Part shown: positions 8,322-15,868 of the stretch, in pieces | Position numbering within the stretch: position 1 is the first letter of the stretch | How the letters are laid out: every line of letters starts with the position of its first letter | Source of the DNA: Alistipes onderdonkii | GTDB taxonomy: Bacteria > Bacteroidota > Bacteroidia > Bacteroidales > Rikenellaceae | Length of the DNA stretch: 64,000 nt | Reading direction: 5' to 3' | Assembly (NCBI RefSeq): GCF_025145285.1 | Contig: NZ_CP102251.1 | Span: 2,852,001 to 2,916,000, forward strand | Notes under the pieces: model-generated | The model's database searches: none | What the model saw: the letters and a program-made list of their open reading frames with translations, nothing else | Told to the model about the DNA's origin: nothing | Translations under genes and position numbers: made by a program

Positions 8322-9209
8322 ATGAAGACAAGATTTTTTGCACTTGCGACGCTGGCCCTCGCACTGGCAGCCTGCAACAACGACAACGAGAACCTGAACG
8401 GTGCCCCCGTGGCCGCCCAGTTTACCGCCAACATCGCCCCCGCCACCCGCGCCAGCGGAACCACCTGGGACAACGGCGACCGTATCGGCATCACCGACAT
8501 CGGCAACGACACCCAGTACGGCAACGTGCCTTTCATCTTGAAAAACGGGAAATTTGAGGCAGAAGGAAAGGTTATCTATATCGAAGATACAAAGACCCAT
8601 ACTTTCCGCGCCTACTATCCGTACAACGCGGCGGGAGGCATCCTCGCAGCCACGACCGATGCCACGGCGCAGCAGAACAAGCCTGCCATCGACTTCCTCT
8701 TTGCTTCAGGAGCCACGGGAGACAAAAACAACCCGGTAGTAAGCTTTACCGACAAAACCGCCAAAGGCGGTGAAGACAACTCCTTCCACCACCGCATGAG
8801 CCGGATAACCCTTACCTTCGAGGCGGGCGACGGCGTGGATTTCAGCGTGGTCAAGCCTGAACGTTACACGCTGGACGGATTGTTACTCACCGGTACGTTC
8901 AACACGGCCGACGGTATTGCCACCGCAGACAACGGAGTACAGACCGGAGAACTGGCCATGAATCTGGCAGACGGCAATCTCACGTCATCGATCATCCTCT
9001 TCCCGCAGACAGTTGCATCCCTGCCGTTGGTTGTGAATTACAAAGGTCAGGAATATCATGCCACACTCACCATGCCCGAAGGCGCACTGCTGGCGGGCAA
9101 CAACTATACCTATACCGTCAAGGTACGCAACAAAGTCCTTGAAGTCAGCGAAGCCACCATTGCAAAGTGGAACGATATAGACGGTGGAGATGTGGGTGCT
9201 GACCTGTAG
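8322..9209 (+). CDS. Fimbrillin-family lipoprotein (Mfa-like 1)
   Basis: The 295-residue protein begins MKTRFFALATLALALAACNND, a lipoprotein signal with Cys18, then shows the fimbrillin pattern: an N-terminal strand VAAQFTANI, TRASGTTWDNGDRIGITDIG, a central FHHRMSRITLTFEAGDGVDF segment, and a C-terminal YTYTVKVRNKVLEVSEATIAKWNDI strand. In this family the lipoprotein is cleaved at an Arg and polymerises by donor-strand exchange. Here ATR-A after residue 45 offers such a site. It is a likely structural or accessory subunit. It lies 34 nt before the first GLUG-bearing fimbrillin. Confidence 0.82.
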   Translation: MKTRFFALATLALALAACNNDNENLNGAPVAAQFTANIAPATRASGTTWDNGDRIGITDIGNDTQYGNVPFILKNGKFEAEGKVIYIEDTKTHTFRAYYPYNAAGGILAATTDATAQQNKPAIDFLFASGATGDKNNPVVSFTDKTAKGGEDNSFHHRMSRITLTFEAGDGVDFSVVKPERYTLDGLLLTGTFNTADGIATADNGVQTGELAMNLADGNLTSSIILFPQTVASLPLVVNYKGQEYHATLTMPEGALLAGNNYTYTVKVRNKVLEVSEATIAKWNDIDGGDVGADL

Positions 9210-9243
9210 GATTTTAATAATTAATCGATTAGAATAAAGAATT

Positions 9244-11037
9244 ATGAGACATAGATTATTTATCCCCGCAGCCACCGCACTGCTGTTCGCCCTCGCCGCC
9301 TGCACGCAGGACGAACTTGCTGACGATAACCGTCTGCCCGAAGGTGAATACCCCGTCGTCATCCGTGCCACCGGACTGTCCGTAGAAGCAACGCCGCTGG
9401 CAGCCCCTTCCACTCGTGCCGCTGTGGACGGCGATTGGCAGGGCGTCACTTCCGTGGCACTCAAGATGGGCGATGCGGTAAAGGAATACACCGTAACGGC
9501 TTCTACCGATTTCAAGAGTGCCACGCTTTCACGCGAGAACGATCCGTACTACTGGACCAGCCGCGACCCGATTACCGTATCGGCATGGTGGCCCTTCAAC
9601 AATGCCGACATCACACAGATGCCTGCCGTGAAGGTGGCCGAAGACCAAAGCAAACTGGCTGACTTCCAAAACAGCGACTTCATCTCTGCTGAGAACCGGA
9701 AGGTGGAATTTAACAACCCGACTCTTGAATTTACCCACCGCACGGCACGCGTGACAATCGAACTGAAGCCCGGCACGGGATTCACGAGCGTGGACGGTGC
9801 CACGGTGAGCCTCGTGAGCCTGTCCGCCGATAACGGTAACCCGACCGCCATCAAGACCTACAACGCAAGCGGCAACACCTACGAGGCACTGACCGCCCCG
9901 CAGACCGTTGCGGCAGGCAAGCCGTTCATCCGGGTGGAACTCGGCAGCGGCACCTTCTACTTCCGTCCACAGAACAACGTCGTATTAGAAGCGGGCAACC
10001 GCTATAAATATACCGTTAAGGTGAACGCCACTGGCTTGACATTAGAGGGTTGCACCATCGGTGATTGGGCTGACGGCGGCGGCGAGAGTGGTGCAGCCGA
10101 GTTGGGCTACATCTACGATAGCAACACCAATACCTACACGGTCTATAACGCCGACGGCCTGCTGGCATGGAACGAAGCCGCACAAAAAGACAGATCGATA
10201 AATTGCACCCTCACCGCCGACATCGACCTCACGGGCAAAGACTGGTCACCGATAGGCACAAACTTTTATAACTCATACACCGGCACCTTCGACGGCGGGG
10301 GCCATACCATCATGGGGCTGACCGTTACGACAAATGACCAATATGTGGGTCTGTTCGGCAGGCTCGGTAAAGCTGGCACGGTGAAGAACGTGGTGATGGA
10401 TGGCATACAGATAACATGCAATCACAGGTTGGGCTATGCCGGCGGCGTGGCAGGATTTAGCTGGGGAGGCACCATTGAAAACTGCTCGGTGTCGGGCAGC
10501 GTCAGCGGCACGATATGCGCCGGCGGTGTGGTGGGTATTCAATGGGAGGCTTCCATCACCGGATGCAGCTCCTCCGCCACAGTGAAGGGAATGGTCCAGG
10601 TCGGCGGCGTGGCAGGTGAGACGAATTCGGGTGCCACCATGGCCGCTTGCTATGCCACAGGCAACGTGACCATAGAAATAGACCCCATAAATAATATCCT
10701 TGGCGGCGGTCTGGTGGGATTCAACGCAGGAAGCAGCGTCCTTGCCTGCTATGCCACGGGCAACGTAACCAGTACGGGTAGTGGCACTGGCAATGTGCAT
10801 ATCGGCGGCTTTTTGGGAGATAACTACACCACCGTGACCGCCGGCTATTGGAAGAACAATCATGAACAAGGCATCGGCTATAATAAGGAAGGCATCGTCC
10901 CCGAAGCCACGAAGGTGGACGGCACTGGCGTTACCTGGCAGAACGCCGTTGATGCCATGAACACCGCCTTGCAGAACGCAGGCTCAGAGTGGCGTTACGA
11001 ACTTAACGGAGCATTGCCCACCTTGAGGAAGCAGTAA
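9244..11037 (+). CDS. Fimbrillin-family lipoprotein with C-terminal GLUG repeats
   Basis: The protein has 597 residues. A lipoprotein signal (LFALAACTQDE) is followed by an N-terminal fimbrillin-like half, with STRAAVDGDW as a likely Arg-cleavage site, then LEFTHRTARVTIEL and YKYTVKVNATGLTLEGCTIGDW. A C-terminal half of about 300 residues starts at LGYIYDSNTNTYTVYNADGL, contains DWSPIGTNFYNSYTGTFDGGGHTIMGL, and carries five GLUG-type repeats such as VGLFGRLGKAGTVKNVVM, GGVAGFSWGGTIENCSVSG, GGVVGIQWEASITGCSS, GGVAGETNSGATMAACYATGNV and GGLVGFNAGSSVLACYATGNV. GLUG repeats form a beta-helix-like surface domain and suggest a tip adhesin. Its 3' half is nearly duplicated in the next gene. Confidence 0.85.
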   Translation: MRHRLFIPAATALLFALAACTQDELADDNRLPEGEYPVVIRATGLSVEATPLAAPSTRAAVDGDWQGVTSVALKMGDAVKEYTVTASTDFKSATLSRENDPYYWTSRDPITVSAWWPFNNADITQMPAVKVAEDQSKLADFQNSDFISAENRKVEFNNPTLEFTHRTARVTIELKPGTGFTSVDGATVSLVSLSADNGNPTAIKTYNASGNTYEALTAPQTVAAGKPFIRVELGSGTFYFRPQNNVVLEAGNRYKYTVKVNATGLTLEGCTIGDWADGGGESGAAELGYIYDSNTNTYTVYNADGLLAWNEAAQKDRSINCTLTADIDLTGKDWSPIGTNFYNSYTGTFDGGGHTIMGLTVTTNDQYVGLFGRLGKAGTVKNVVMDGIQITCNHRLGYAGGVAGFSWGGTIENCSVSGSVSGTICAGGVVGIQWEASITGCSSSATVKGMVQVGGVAGETNSGATMAACYATGNVTIEIDPINNILGGGLVGFNAGSSVLACYATGNVTSTGSGTGNVHIGGFLGDNYTTVTAGYWKNNHEQGIGYNKEGIVPEATKVDGTGVTWQNAVDAMNTALQNAGSEWRYELNGALPTLRKQ

Positions 11038-11042
11038 ACCGT

Positions 11043-11064
11043 CGGGCGGAAAAAGTTCTGCCCG
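11043..11064 (+). other. Intercistronic hairpin (copy 1)
   Basis: CGGGCGGAA pairs with TTCTGCCCG around a short A-rich loop, six bases after the stop of the first GLUG fimbrillin. There is no T-tract. The same hairpin follows the second GLUG gene (12807-12828), so the duplicated unit includes gene and hairpin; an mRNA processing or stability role is possible. Confidence 0.5.
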
Positions 11065-11101
11065 CAACGGAAAGAACCAGAGTAATAAAACAACAGATAT
11101 T

Positions 11102-12802
11102 ATGAGGATAAGATTTTTTGCACTTGCAGCGCTCGCCCTCTCACTCGCCGCCTGCACGCAGGACGAAGCGGGCTTTCTGCCGGAAGGGGCGGAAGGCACA
11201 CCCATCGTCTTCACCGCCACGGGGCTGAATCCCGCCGCGAAAGCCATCGCCGGCACCCGTGCCCCCGCGGATGGCAATTGGGAGGGTGTGCAGAGCGTGG
11301 CAGTGCTGATGGACGGCATGGTGAAGACGTACGACGTGACGCCCTCCACCGCCGACCCCACCAGCGCCACGCTGACCTCCACCGACCCGTACTACTGGAC
11401 CAACCACAACGACATCACCGTCACAGCGTGGTGGCCCTACACCGAGGGCGAGACAACCCCTTCTGCTGTGAAGGTAAAAGCCAACCAAAGTGCCCGGAAA
11501 GACTTCGAGGGCAGCGACCTCATCGTAGCCGACGGACAGACGGTGACCTATGGTAGCCCCACGCTCCGCTTCACCCACCGCACGGCGCGGGTGACCGTCG
11601 TTCTGACGGACTACACCGAGGGGCTGGCATCCGTGCAGCTGACGGGTCTCTCCACCGAGAATGACAATCCAGATAAAATCACCCCGTATGACAAGGGCAG
11701 CAACACCTACATCGCCCTCGTAGCCCCGCAAAGTGTGGCAGCTGGCAGGACCTTCATTACGTGCACCTTCACTAACGGCAAAACCTTCGTTTATAAGATG
11801 AAGAATGCTACCGACTGGCAGGCGGGCGGTGAATATACCTACACCGTCTCCCTCGCTGCGGCAAAAGACCTGGGCTATACCATAGAGAGCGACGGCAGCT
11901 ACACCGTGACCTCCGCCGATGGCCTGATGAATGTAGCCGAATTAGTGAACGGAGGTAAGACCGACATTAACATTACCCTCGACAAAAACATTGATCTGAC
12001 GGGCAAAGGCTGGACGCCGATAGGCACAAGCTTCGATAACTCATACAAAGGCACTTTCGACGGCGGCGGCCATACCATCACGGGGTTGACCGTTACGACA
12101 AATGACCAATTTGTGGGTCTGTTCGGCTATCTCAATAGAGCTGGTATGGTGAAGAACGTGGTGATGGAAGGCATACAGATAACAAGCAATCACATGTTTG
12201 GCTGTACTGGCGGCGTGGTAGGATATAGCTGGGGCACCATTGAAAACTGCTCGGTGTCGGGCAGCGTCAGCGGCACGGTGTACGTCGGCGGTGTGGTGGG
12301 GGCTCAATGGGGCGGTTCCATCACCGGATGCAGTTCCTCGGCCACAGTGAAGGGAACGGTCGATGTCGGCGGCGTGGCAGGTCAGACGAATTCGAATGCC
12401 ACCATGACCGCTTGCTATGCCACGGGCAACGTGACCTTAGAAATAGCCCCCATAAATAATATCGATGTCGGCGGTGCGGTGGGATTCAACGGAGGAAGCC
12501 GCATCCTTGCCAGCTATGCCACGGGCAACGTAACCAGTACAGGTAGTAGCACCGTCAATGTGTATATCGGCGGCTTTTGTGGATATAACTCCACCACCGT
12601 GACCGCCTGCTACTGGAAGAATAATAAGGAACAAGGCATCGGCTACAATAAGGTAGGCACCGACACCGAAGTCACGAAGGTAGACGGCACTGACGTTACC
12701 TGGCAGAAAGCCGTCGATGCCATGAACACCGCCTTGCAGAACGCAGGTTCAGAGTGGCGTTACGAACTCACCGGAGCATTGCCCACCTTGAGGAAGCAGT
12801 AA
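11102..12802 (+). CDS. Fimbrillin-family lipoprotein with C-terminal GLUG repeats (paralogue)
   Basis: This 566-residue paralogue of the preceding gene has the signal LSLAACTQDEAG, a fimbrillin-like N-terminal half (GTRAPADGNWEGV, possible Arg-cleavage site; LRFTHRTARVTVVL; YTYTVSLAAAKDLGYTIES) and five GLUG repeats (GGVVGYSWGTIENCSVSG, GGVVGAQWGGSITGCSS, GGVAGQTNSNATMTACYATGNV, GGAVGFNGGSRILASYATGNV). The last 260 residues agree almost residue for residue with the upstream gene, including the same terminal sequence YELTGALPTLRKQ versus YELNGALPTLRKQ. The N-terminal halves differ more. Two near-copies with variable heads suggest recent duplication or ongoing gene conversion of the adhesin part. 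Confidence 0.85.
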   Translation: MRIRFFALAALALSLAACTQDEAGFLPEGAEGTPIVFTATGLNPAAKAIAGTRAPADGNWEGVQSVAVLMDGMVKTYDVTPSTADPTSATLTSTDPYYWTNHNDITVTAWWPYTEGETTPSAVKVKANQSARKDFEGSDLIVADGQTVTYGSPTLRFTHRTARVTVVLTDYTEGLASVQLTGLSTENDNPDKITPYDKGSNTYIALVAPQSVAAGRTFITCTFTNGKTFVYKMKNATDWQAGGEYTYTVSLAAAKDLGYTIESDGSYTVTSADGLMNVAELVNGGKTDINITLDKNIDLTGKGWTPIGTSFDNSYKGTFDGGGHTITGLTVTTNDQFVGLFGYLNRAGMVKNVVMEGIQITSNHMFGCTGGVVGYSWGTIENCSVSGSVSGTVYVGGVVGAQWGGSITGCSSSATVKGTVDVGGVAGQTNSNATMTACYATGNVTLEIAPINNIDVGGAVGFNGGSRILASYATGNVTSTGSSTVNVYIGGFCGYNSTTVTACYWKNNKEQGIGYNKVGTDTEVTKVDGTDVTWQKAVDAMNTALQNAGSEWRYELTGALPTLRKQ

Positions 12803-12806
12803 ACGT

Positions 12807-12828
12807 CGGGCGGAAAAAGTTCCGCCCG
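12807..12828 (+). other. Intercistronic hairpin (copy 2)
   Basis: Perfect 9-bp stem CGGGCGGAA/TTCCGCCCG with loop AAAG, followed by a non-T-rich sequence and then an intact ribosome binding site for a further gene. It is the duplicate of the hairpin at 11043-11064. Confidence 0.55.
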
Positions 12829-12875
12829 CAACGGAAAGAACCGAAGTATAACCCCAATAAAGAAAGGAGGACGTG

Positions 12876-12911
12876 ATGGAACACACGGAGAATCCACCAT
12901 ATAGGTTTTGA
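12876..12911 (+). pseudogene. Truncated first codons of next fimbrial-operon gene
   Basis: A strong Shine-Dalgarno AAAGGAGG (12863-12870) precedes ATG at 12876, opening MEHTENPPYRF and then TGA at 12909-12911. The ribosome site is the best in the operon, so a real gene started here. The reading frame is lost at about base 12,896-12,900, where sequence on the other strand becomes the CoiA-like gene. It marks the right-hand joint of the fimbrial block. Confidence 0.6.
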
Positions 12912-13925
12912 CATCAAGGCATTGTCAATAATAATATAGACTCCAGTGAAAGCATACAACTTTTCTTCTATGAGATGGAAATCGCCGAAAATAGCGTCGC
13001 AATAATAACAGCCGTGCGATAGGTAGCTATCGGCAACCGTCCGGCTATACCGTTTTTTTACCAGGCCGACCTTGAGTTGTCGCCCCTCTTCCGTCTGTAA
13101 GAAATCTTGTACCGCGGCATAGACCCCAGGATGCTTGTCTATATCATGATCGTCCCACGAAGACCGCTCCACATCGAAATCGCAGTTGCAGACGCTCTTC
13201 AGACTTGGCTCTACCGTATAGCAGTATTGCAGCGTCCCGCACTTCCAGCATTTCATTTCAAAAAAGATGATAGTAACCTTCTGCTTGGGCGCTGATCTGA
13301 TATGCTCGCAAAATTTCAACTTACGCGCCAGTAAATTACTTATCAATGCTTTTAACGGCATTTGAACTTTCCCTACTTGGGCAAGTATGTTTGAATTTTC
13401 GTCCTTGAATATTTTGAACGCAGGAGTCTCTTTGTCTGCAACTAAAGTTTTGTCATAATCCGACATTTCTTTGGGGGCTATGCGGAAAAACCAGCAACCT
13501 CTTACGTTCGATGCCTTATACCGTTCCTGCCGGAGGCGGGTTTCTTCATAAGTCTGCCGGCTCCATTGAACCTCGAAAGCAATCCTTTTACCTCCCTGTA
13601 CAGCCAAAACATCCGCCCTCCAATCCGCTTCGGAAAATTCGGGGATGGCATCCCATCCTTGCTCCCGACATGCCTCCATGATAGCGACTTTCGCTTTGAG
13701 ATGCTCTGCAGACTCGGGTTTCCAATCACATGGATTTGCAGATTTCAGATGAACGAAATGCTTCAGGCCTTTGCTGCTCGTTCTCAAAAAGCCCTCTTGT
13801 CCGCAACACGGCAGTATCAAGACGGTTTTTTTGGCCTTAAGACGGGCTTTCAAAGCACTCCATTCTTCGTCATTAAGATCGATGGAAACAATTTCTTTGT
13901 CTTCTATATAAGCACGTAAAGGCAT
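12900..13925 (-). pseudogene. CoiA-like competence/nuclease-family protein, 3'-truncated
   Basis: Residues 1 to about 340 form a plausible protein. An N-terminal region (ILPCCGQEGFLRTSSKGLKHFVH) is followed by a CoiA-type nuclease core at about residues 70-125 (HLKAKVAIMEACREQGWDAIPEFSEADWRADVLAV, then IAFEVQWSRQTYEETRLRQERYK, containing the D and E-V-Q active-site pattern of restriction-like nucleases), then Cys pairs (CWKCG, CYYCD) that may bind zinc. CoiA-like proteins are linked to DNA uptake or to mobile elements. The frame continues through the fimbrial-block joint to 12768, but those last 40-odd residues are antisense to the fimbrillin tail, so the native C-terminus is lost. Family call moderately sure. 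Confidence 0.65.
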
Positions 13926-14064
13926 TGTAGAAATGTATAAGGATTGTTAATGATCTCGGATATATTACATCAATCCAAATATAGCGAATCCGAACGAAAC
14001 GAGCAAGTTTTGCGGAGTGAATCATCGTCGTCTTAATATTGAATCACCATATATCTTACGCCGA

Positions 14065-14150
14065 CCCGTCCAGCAAAATAGCCGCCGTAAGCGACACGTC
14101 AAGGCAATGCCTTGTCTTTGTCGCTTACGGCGGCTATTCGGCTCTTGCTG
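14065..14150. repeat. Nested inverted repeat, long imperfect hairpin
   Basis: A perfect 20-bp inverted repeat (14077-14096 with 14119-14138; arms AATAGCCGCC and GGCGGCTATT at the ends) encloses a second perfect palindrome CAAGGCA-A-TGCCTTG (14100-14114). Outside it CAGCAA (14071) can pair with TTGCTG (14145). The 85-base element lies in the 260-bp gap before the DUF2958 gene. It has no T-tract directly after the main stem, so it is not an ordinary terminator. It could be a structured RNA, a plasmid/ICE processing site, or a miniature element. Confidence 0.7.
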
Positions 14151-14186
14151 TCCGGGCGTTCCGGGCAGTCTGAAATTTTATTCTCT

Positions 14187-14504
14187 ATGACACTGCTCAC
14201 AAAACAGATCATCTCGAAATTCGAGAAACATCCTATCCACTCACAGGATGGGAAAGGAATGGATGCCGAAGTCCTCGTCAAGTATTTCAACCCCTGCGGC
14301 TCGGGCACATGGCTCATCACCGAAGCCGAACGCGAAGGCGACGACTGGCGCCTGTTCGGTTATTGTCATATCCACGAATGGGAGTGGGGCTGCCTGATGC
14401 TCTCCGAGCTGGCATCCCTTCGTCTGCCGTTCGGACTGATCATCGAACGCGACATTTACACGGCCAGGAAATACGTCCGGGATTTTCTGCCGCAGGATGA
14501 ATGA
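14187..14504 (+). CDS. DUF2958 domain protein
   Basis: The 105-residue protein starts MTLLTKQIISKFEKHPIHSQDG and contains VLVKYFNPCGSGTWLITEAEREGDDWRLFGYCHI, EWEWGCLMLSEL and GLIIERDIYTARKYVRD, which together are typical of DUF2958 proteins. This family is carried by plasmids, phages and integrative elements and has no established function. The ATG at 14187 is chosen because the upstream in-frame extension translates through the large hairpin at 14077-14138. It lies 70 bp ahead of a hypothetical gene on the same strand, in an element-derived segment. Confidence 0.75.
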   Translation: MTLLTKQIISKFEKHPIHSQDGKGMDAEVLVKYFNPCGSGTWLITEAEREGDDWRLFGYCHIHEWEWGCLMLSELASLRLPFGLIIERDIYTARKYVRDFLPQDE

Positions 14505-14573
14505 CGGCAAAGGCCTCGGAATTTTACTGCCCCTTGCCGACAACAGAATCATTACACAAAAAGAACTATAAAT

Positions 14574-14963
14574 ATGGCCACATTCGAAGAAAAAGCCGAA
14601 CGGTTGAAGAAAGAGTTGGAGGAAGCTACAAACGACGACCAACGTCGAAATCTGTCCCGCGAATACGAACTTACCTTGCGTCTGCTGCGCATCATCCGCG
14701 GAGAGGTCTTTACGCTCGACGACATCAATAAATGCCGCATGGAGATCATGCGACTATATCCCGGATACGATCGTCCCATAACGGCCGAATCGGGAATCCT
14801 GCTGGCTGCGGAGGCAATCCGCAAGTCCTTCGGAAAGAAATACTATCTTCCGCTTTACAAATATCCGATCCTCATTGATTTCGGGACACCGGATGGGCAG
14901 ATATGCGTGATCCATCCGAGCAACTATATCAGTTATACGTCCAAAAAAGGAGGGGAAGAGTGA
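14574..14963 (+). CDS. Hypothetical accessory protein
   Basis: The 129-residue protein is not recognised. Its first 50 residues are strongly charged and helical (MATFEEKAERLKKELEEATNDDQRRNLSREYELTLRLLRI), suggesting a coiled coil. The second half (LYPGYDRPITAESGILLAAEAIRKSFGKKYYLPLYKYPILIDFGTP) looks globular. It has no signal or membrane segment. The gene follows DUF2958 on the same strand and converges with two excisionase-like genes, so it is probably cargo or regulatory baggage of a mobile element. The clean start after a TATAA-rich gap and steady codon use support it being real. Confidence 0.6.
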   Translation: MATFEEKAERLKKELEEATNDDQRRNLSREYELTLRLLRIIRGEVFTLDDINKCRMEIMRLYPGYDRPITAESGILLAAEAIRKSFGKKYYLPLYKYPILIDFGTPDGQICVIHPSNYISYTSKKGGEE

Positions 14964-14990
14964 TTTGATCTTCCCCTTATACAGGCTACA

Positions 14991-15287
14991 TCAGCGCTGC
15001 GCTTTCATATAATGCTGTTCCAGCAGTTTATAAAGCGAGGACTGTGGATAAAGAATCTTTCCACCAAGAGTAGTATAAGGGATTTGGCGGTTGTCCCGGT
15101 AATTCTGCAAGGAGCGTTTCGAGATGCTGAAGATGCTGCAAATCTCCTCACTGGTCAGGTACAGTTCATTTCCGATGGTCGGGCGGTGCGTGTCGATCAG
15201 AATATCGACAGCCCGGATGGCTTTGACGATGTCGCGGTACAGTTCCTTGAACGCGGCGCTGTCGCGGGTGATGATCTCTTCGGGCAT
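14991..15287 (-). CDS. Excisionase-like helix-turn-helix protein
   Basis: The protein has 98 residues. The central segment LYLTSEEICSIFSISKRSLQNYRDNRQIPYTTLGGKILYPQSSLYKLLEQHY is the MerR/Xis-like winged helix found in small DNA-binding proteins (HTH_17 type) encoded next to integrases or mobilisation genes in Bacteroides elements. A short N-terminal helix (FKELYRDIVKAIRAVDILID) precedes it. It abuts the similar gene at 15289-15573 with one base between stop and start. Such pairs act as recombination directionality factors or as regulators of excision; no integrase remains in this window. Confidence 0.8.
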   Translation of the reverse strand: MPEEIITRDSAAFKELYRDIVKAIRAVDILIDTHRPTIGNELYLTSEEICSIFSISKRSLQNYRDNRQIPYTTLGGKILYPQSSLYKLLEQHYMKAQR

Positions 15288-15288
15288 G

Positions 15289-15573
15289 CTACAGGCTTTT
15301 TATCAGATTCTTTTCCAGGAGATGCCGGATGTCGTCGTCCCGGAACAGTACTTTATTCCCTAATGCTGTATAAGGGATAATGCCGGCGGAGCGGTAGTAT
15401 TGCAAGGCCCGCTTGGTGATGCTCAAGGCCTTGCAGACCTCCTCGGCCGTAAGCCACCGGACAGTTGTCGGTTGGGCGGAGAGGGAATGGAGCGCAGACA
15501 CTCGCTCCAGAAGACGTTGAAGGTGCGCCTGCAACTCTTTATAGGCGCTCGTTTCCATAAGGACGCAATCCAT
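15289..15573 (-). CDS. Excisionase-like helix-turn-helix protein
   Basis: The 94-residue protein is a paralogue of its downstream neighbour. An N-terminal helical stretch (YKELQAHLQRLLERVSALHSL) is followed by RWLTAEEVCKALSITKRALQYYRSAGIIPYTALGNKVLFRDDDIRHLLEKN, a MerR/Xis-like DNA-binding fold. The two genes are translationally coupled and probably arose by duplication. Their presence without an integrase, next to a truncated ORF at 15797, fits the edge of a decayed integrative element. Confidence 0.8.
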   Translation of the reverse strand: MDCVLMETSAYKELQAHLQRLLERVSALHSLSAQPTTVRWLTAEEVCKALSITKRALQYYRSAGIIPYTALGNKVLFRDDDIRHLLEKNLIKSL

Positions 15574-15745
15574 AATGCTGAGGGTTTAGGTGATTTCTGC
15601 GTTAAGGATGTGCAAGATAATCCAAGCCTTCAGAAAACGATCCCCATGTCCGCTCCAGACCGATCCAGTCCGCTCAAAGGAAAAAATGATCGGCGGTGAC
15701 GCTGATGTACGCCATAAATCGGAAAATAGAGAGATAAAAATTCTA

Positions 15746-15777
15746 TTTGCTTTTTTATCAGATATTCACTATATTTG
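15746..15777 (+). promoter_or_regulatory. Bacteroidetes-type promoter, orphaned
   Basis: TTTG at 15746-15749 and TATATTTG at 15770-15777 are 20 bp apart, a strong fit to the consensus. The predicted start is only about 13 nt before the ATG of a 23-codon truncated frame, so the promoter has lost its natural gene. Confidence 0.6.
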
Positions 15778-15796
15778 TATAGAGTTGTTTGACAGG

Positions 15797-15868
15797 ATGA
15801 ACCTCGATGTAAGTTTATTCAAGACTTGCGTTTCTAAATCATTACCTCATAAAAAAACAACGCCGTAA
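15797..15868 (+). pseudogene. Truncated 5' end of an element gene
   Basis: A 23-codon frame MNLDVSLFKTCVSKSLPHK follows a good promoter and an AGG ribosome site (GACAGG). It runs into the bidirectional terminator at 15851-15892. It is likely the first 15 or so codons of a gene cut off at the junction with host DNA near 15,840; the rest is not in the window and the product is unknown. Confidence 0.45.

Noticed and set aside
12768..12899. C-terminal 40-odd residues of the CoiA-like frame
   Set aside because: They are antisense to the fimbrillin tail and hairpin and arise from run-through at the joint, so they are excluded from the gene.
3480..15850. Integrase, transposase or clear attachment-site repeats
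   Set aside because: I looked for tyrosine recombinase and transposase motifs and for direct repeats at the joints 5,318, 12,898 and 15,840 and found none I could support.
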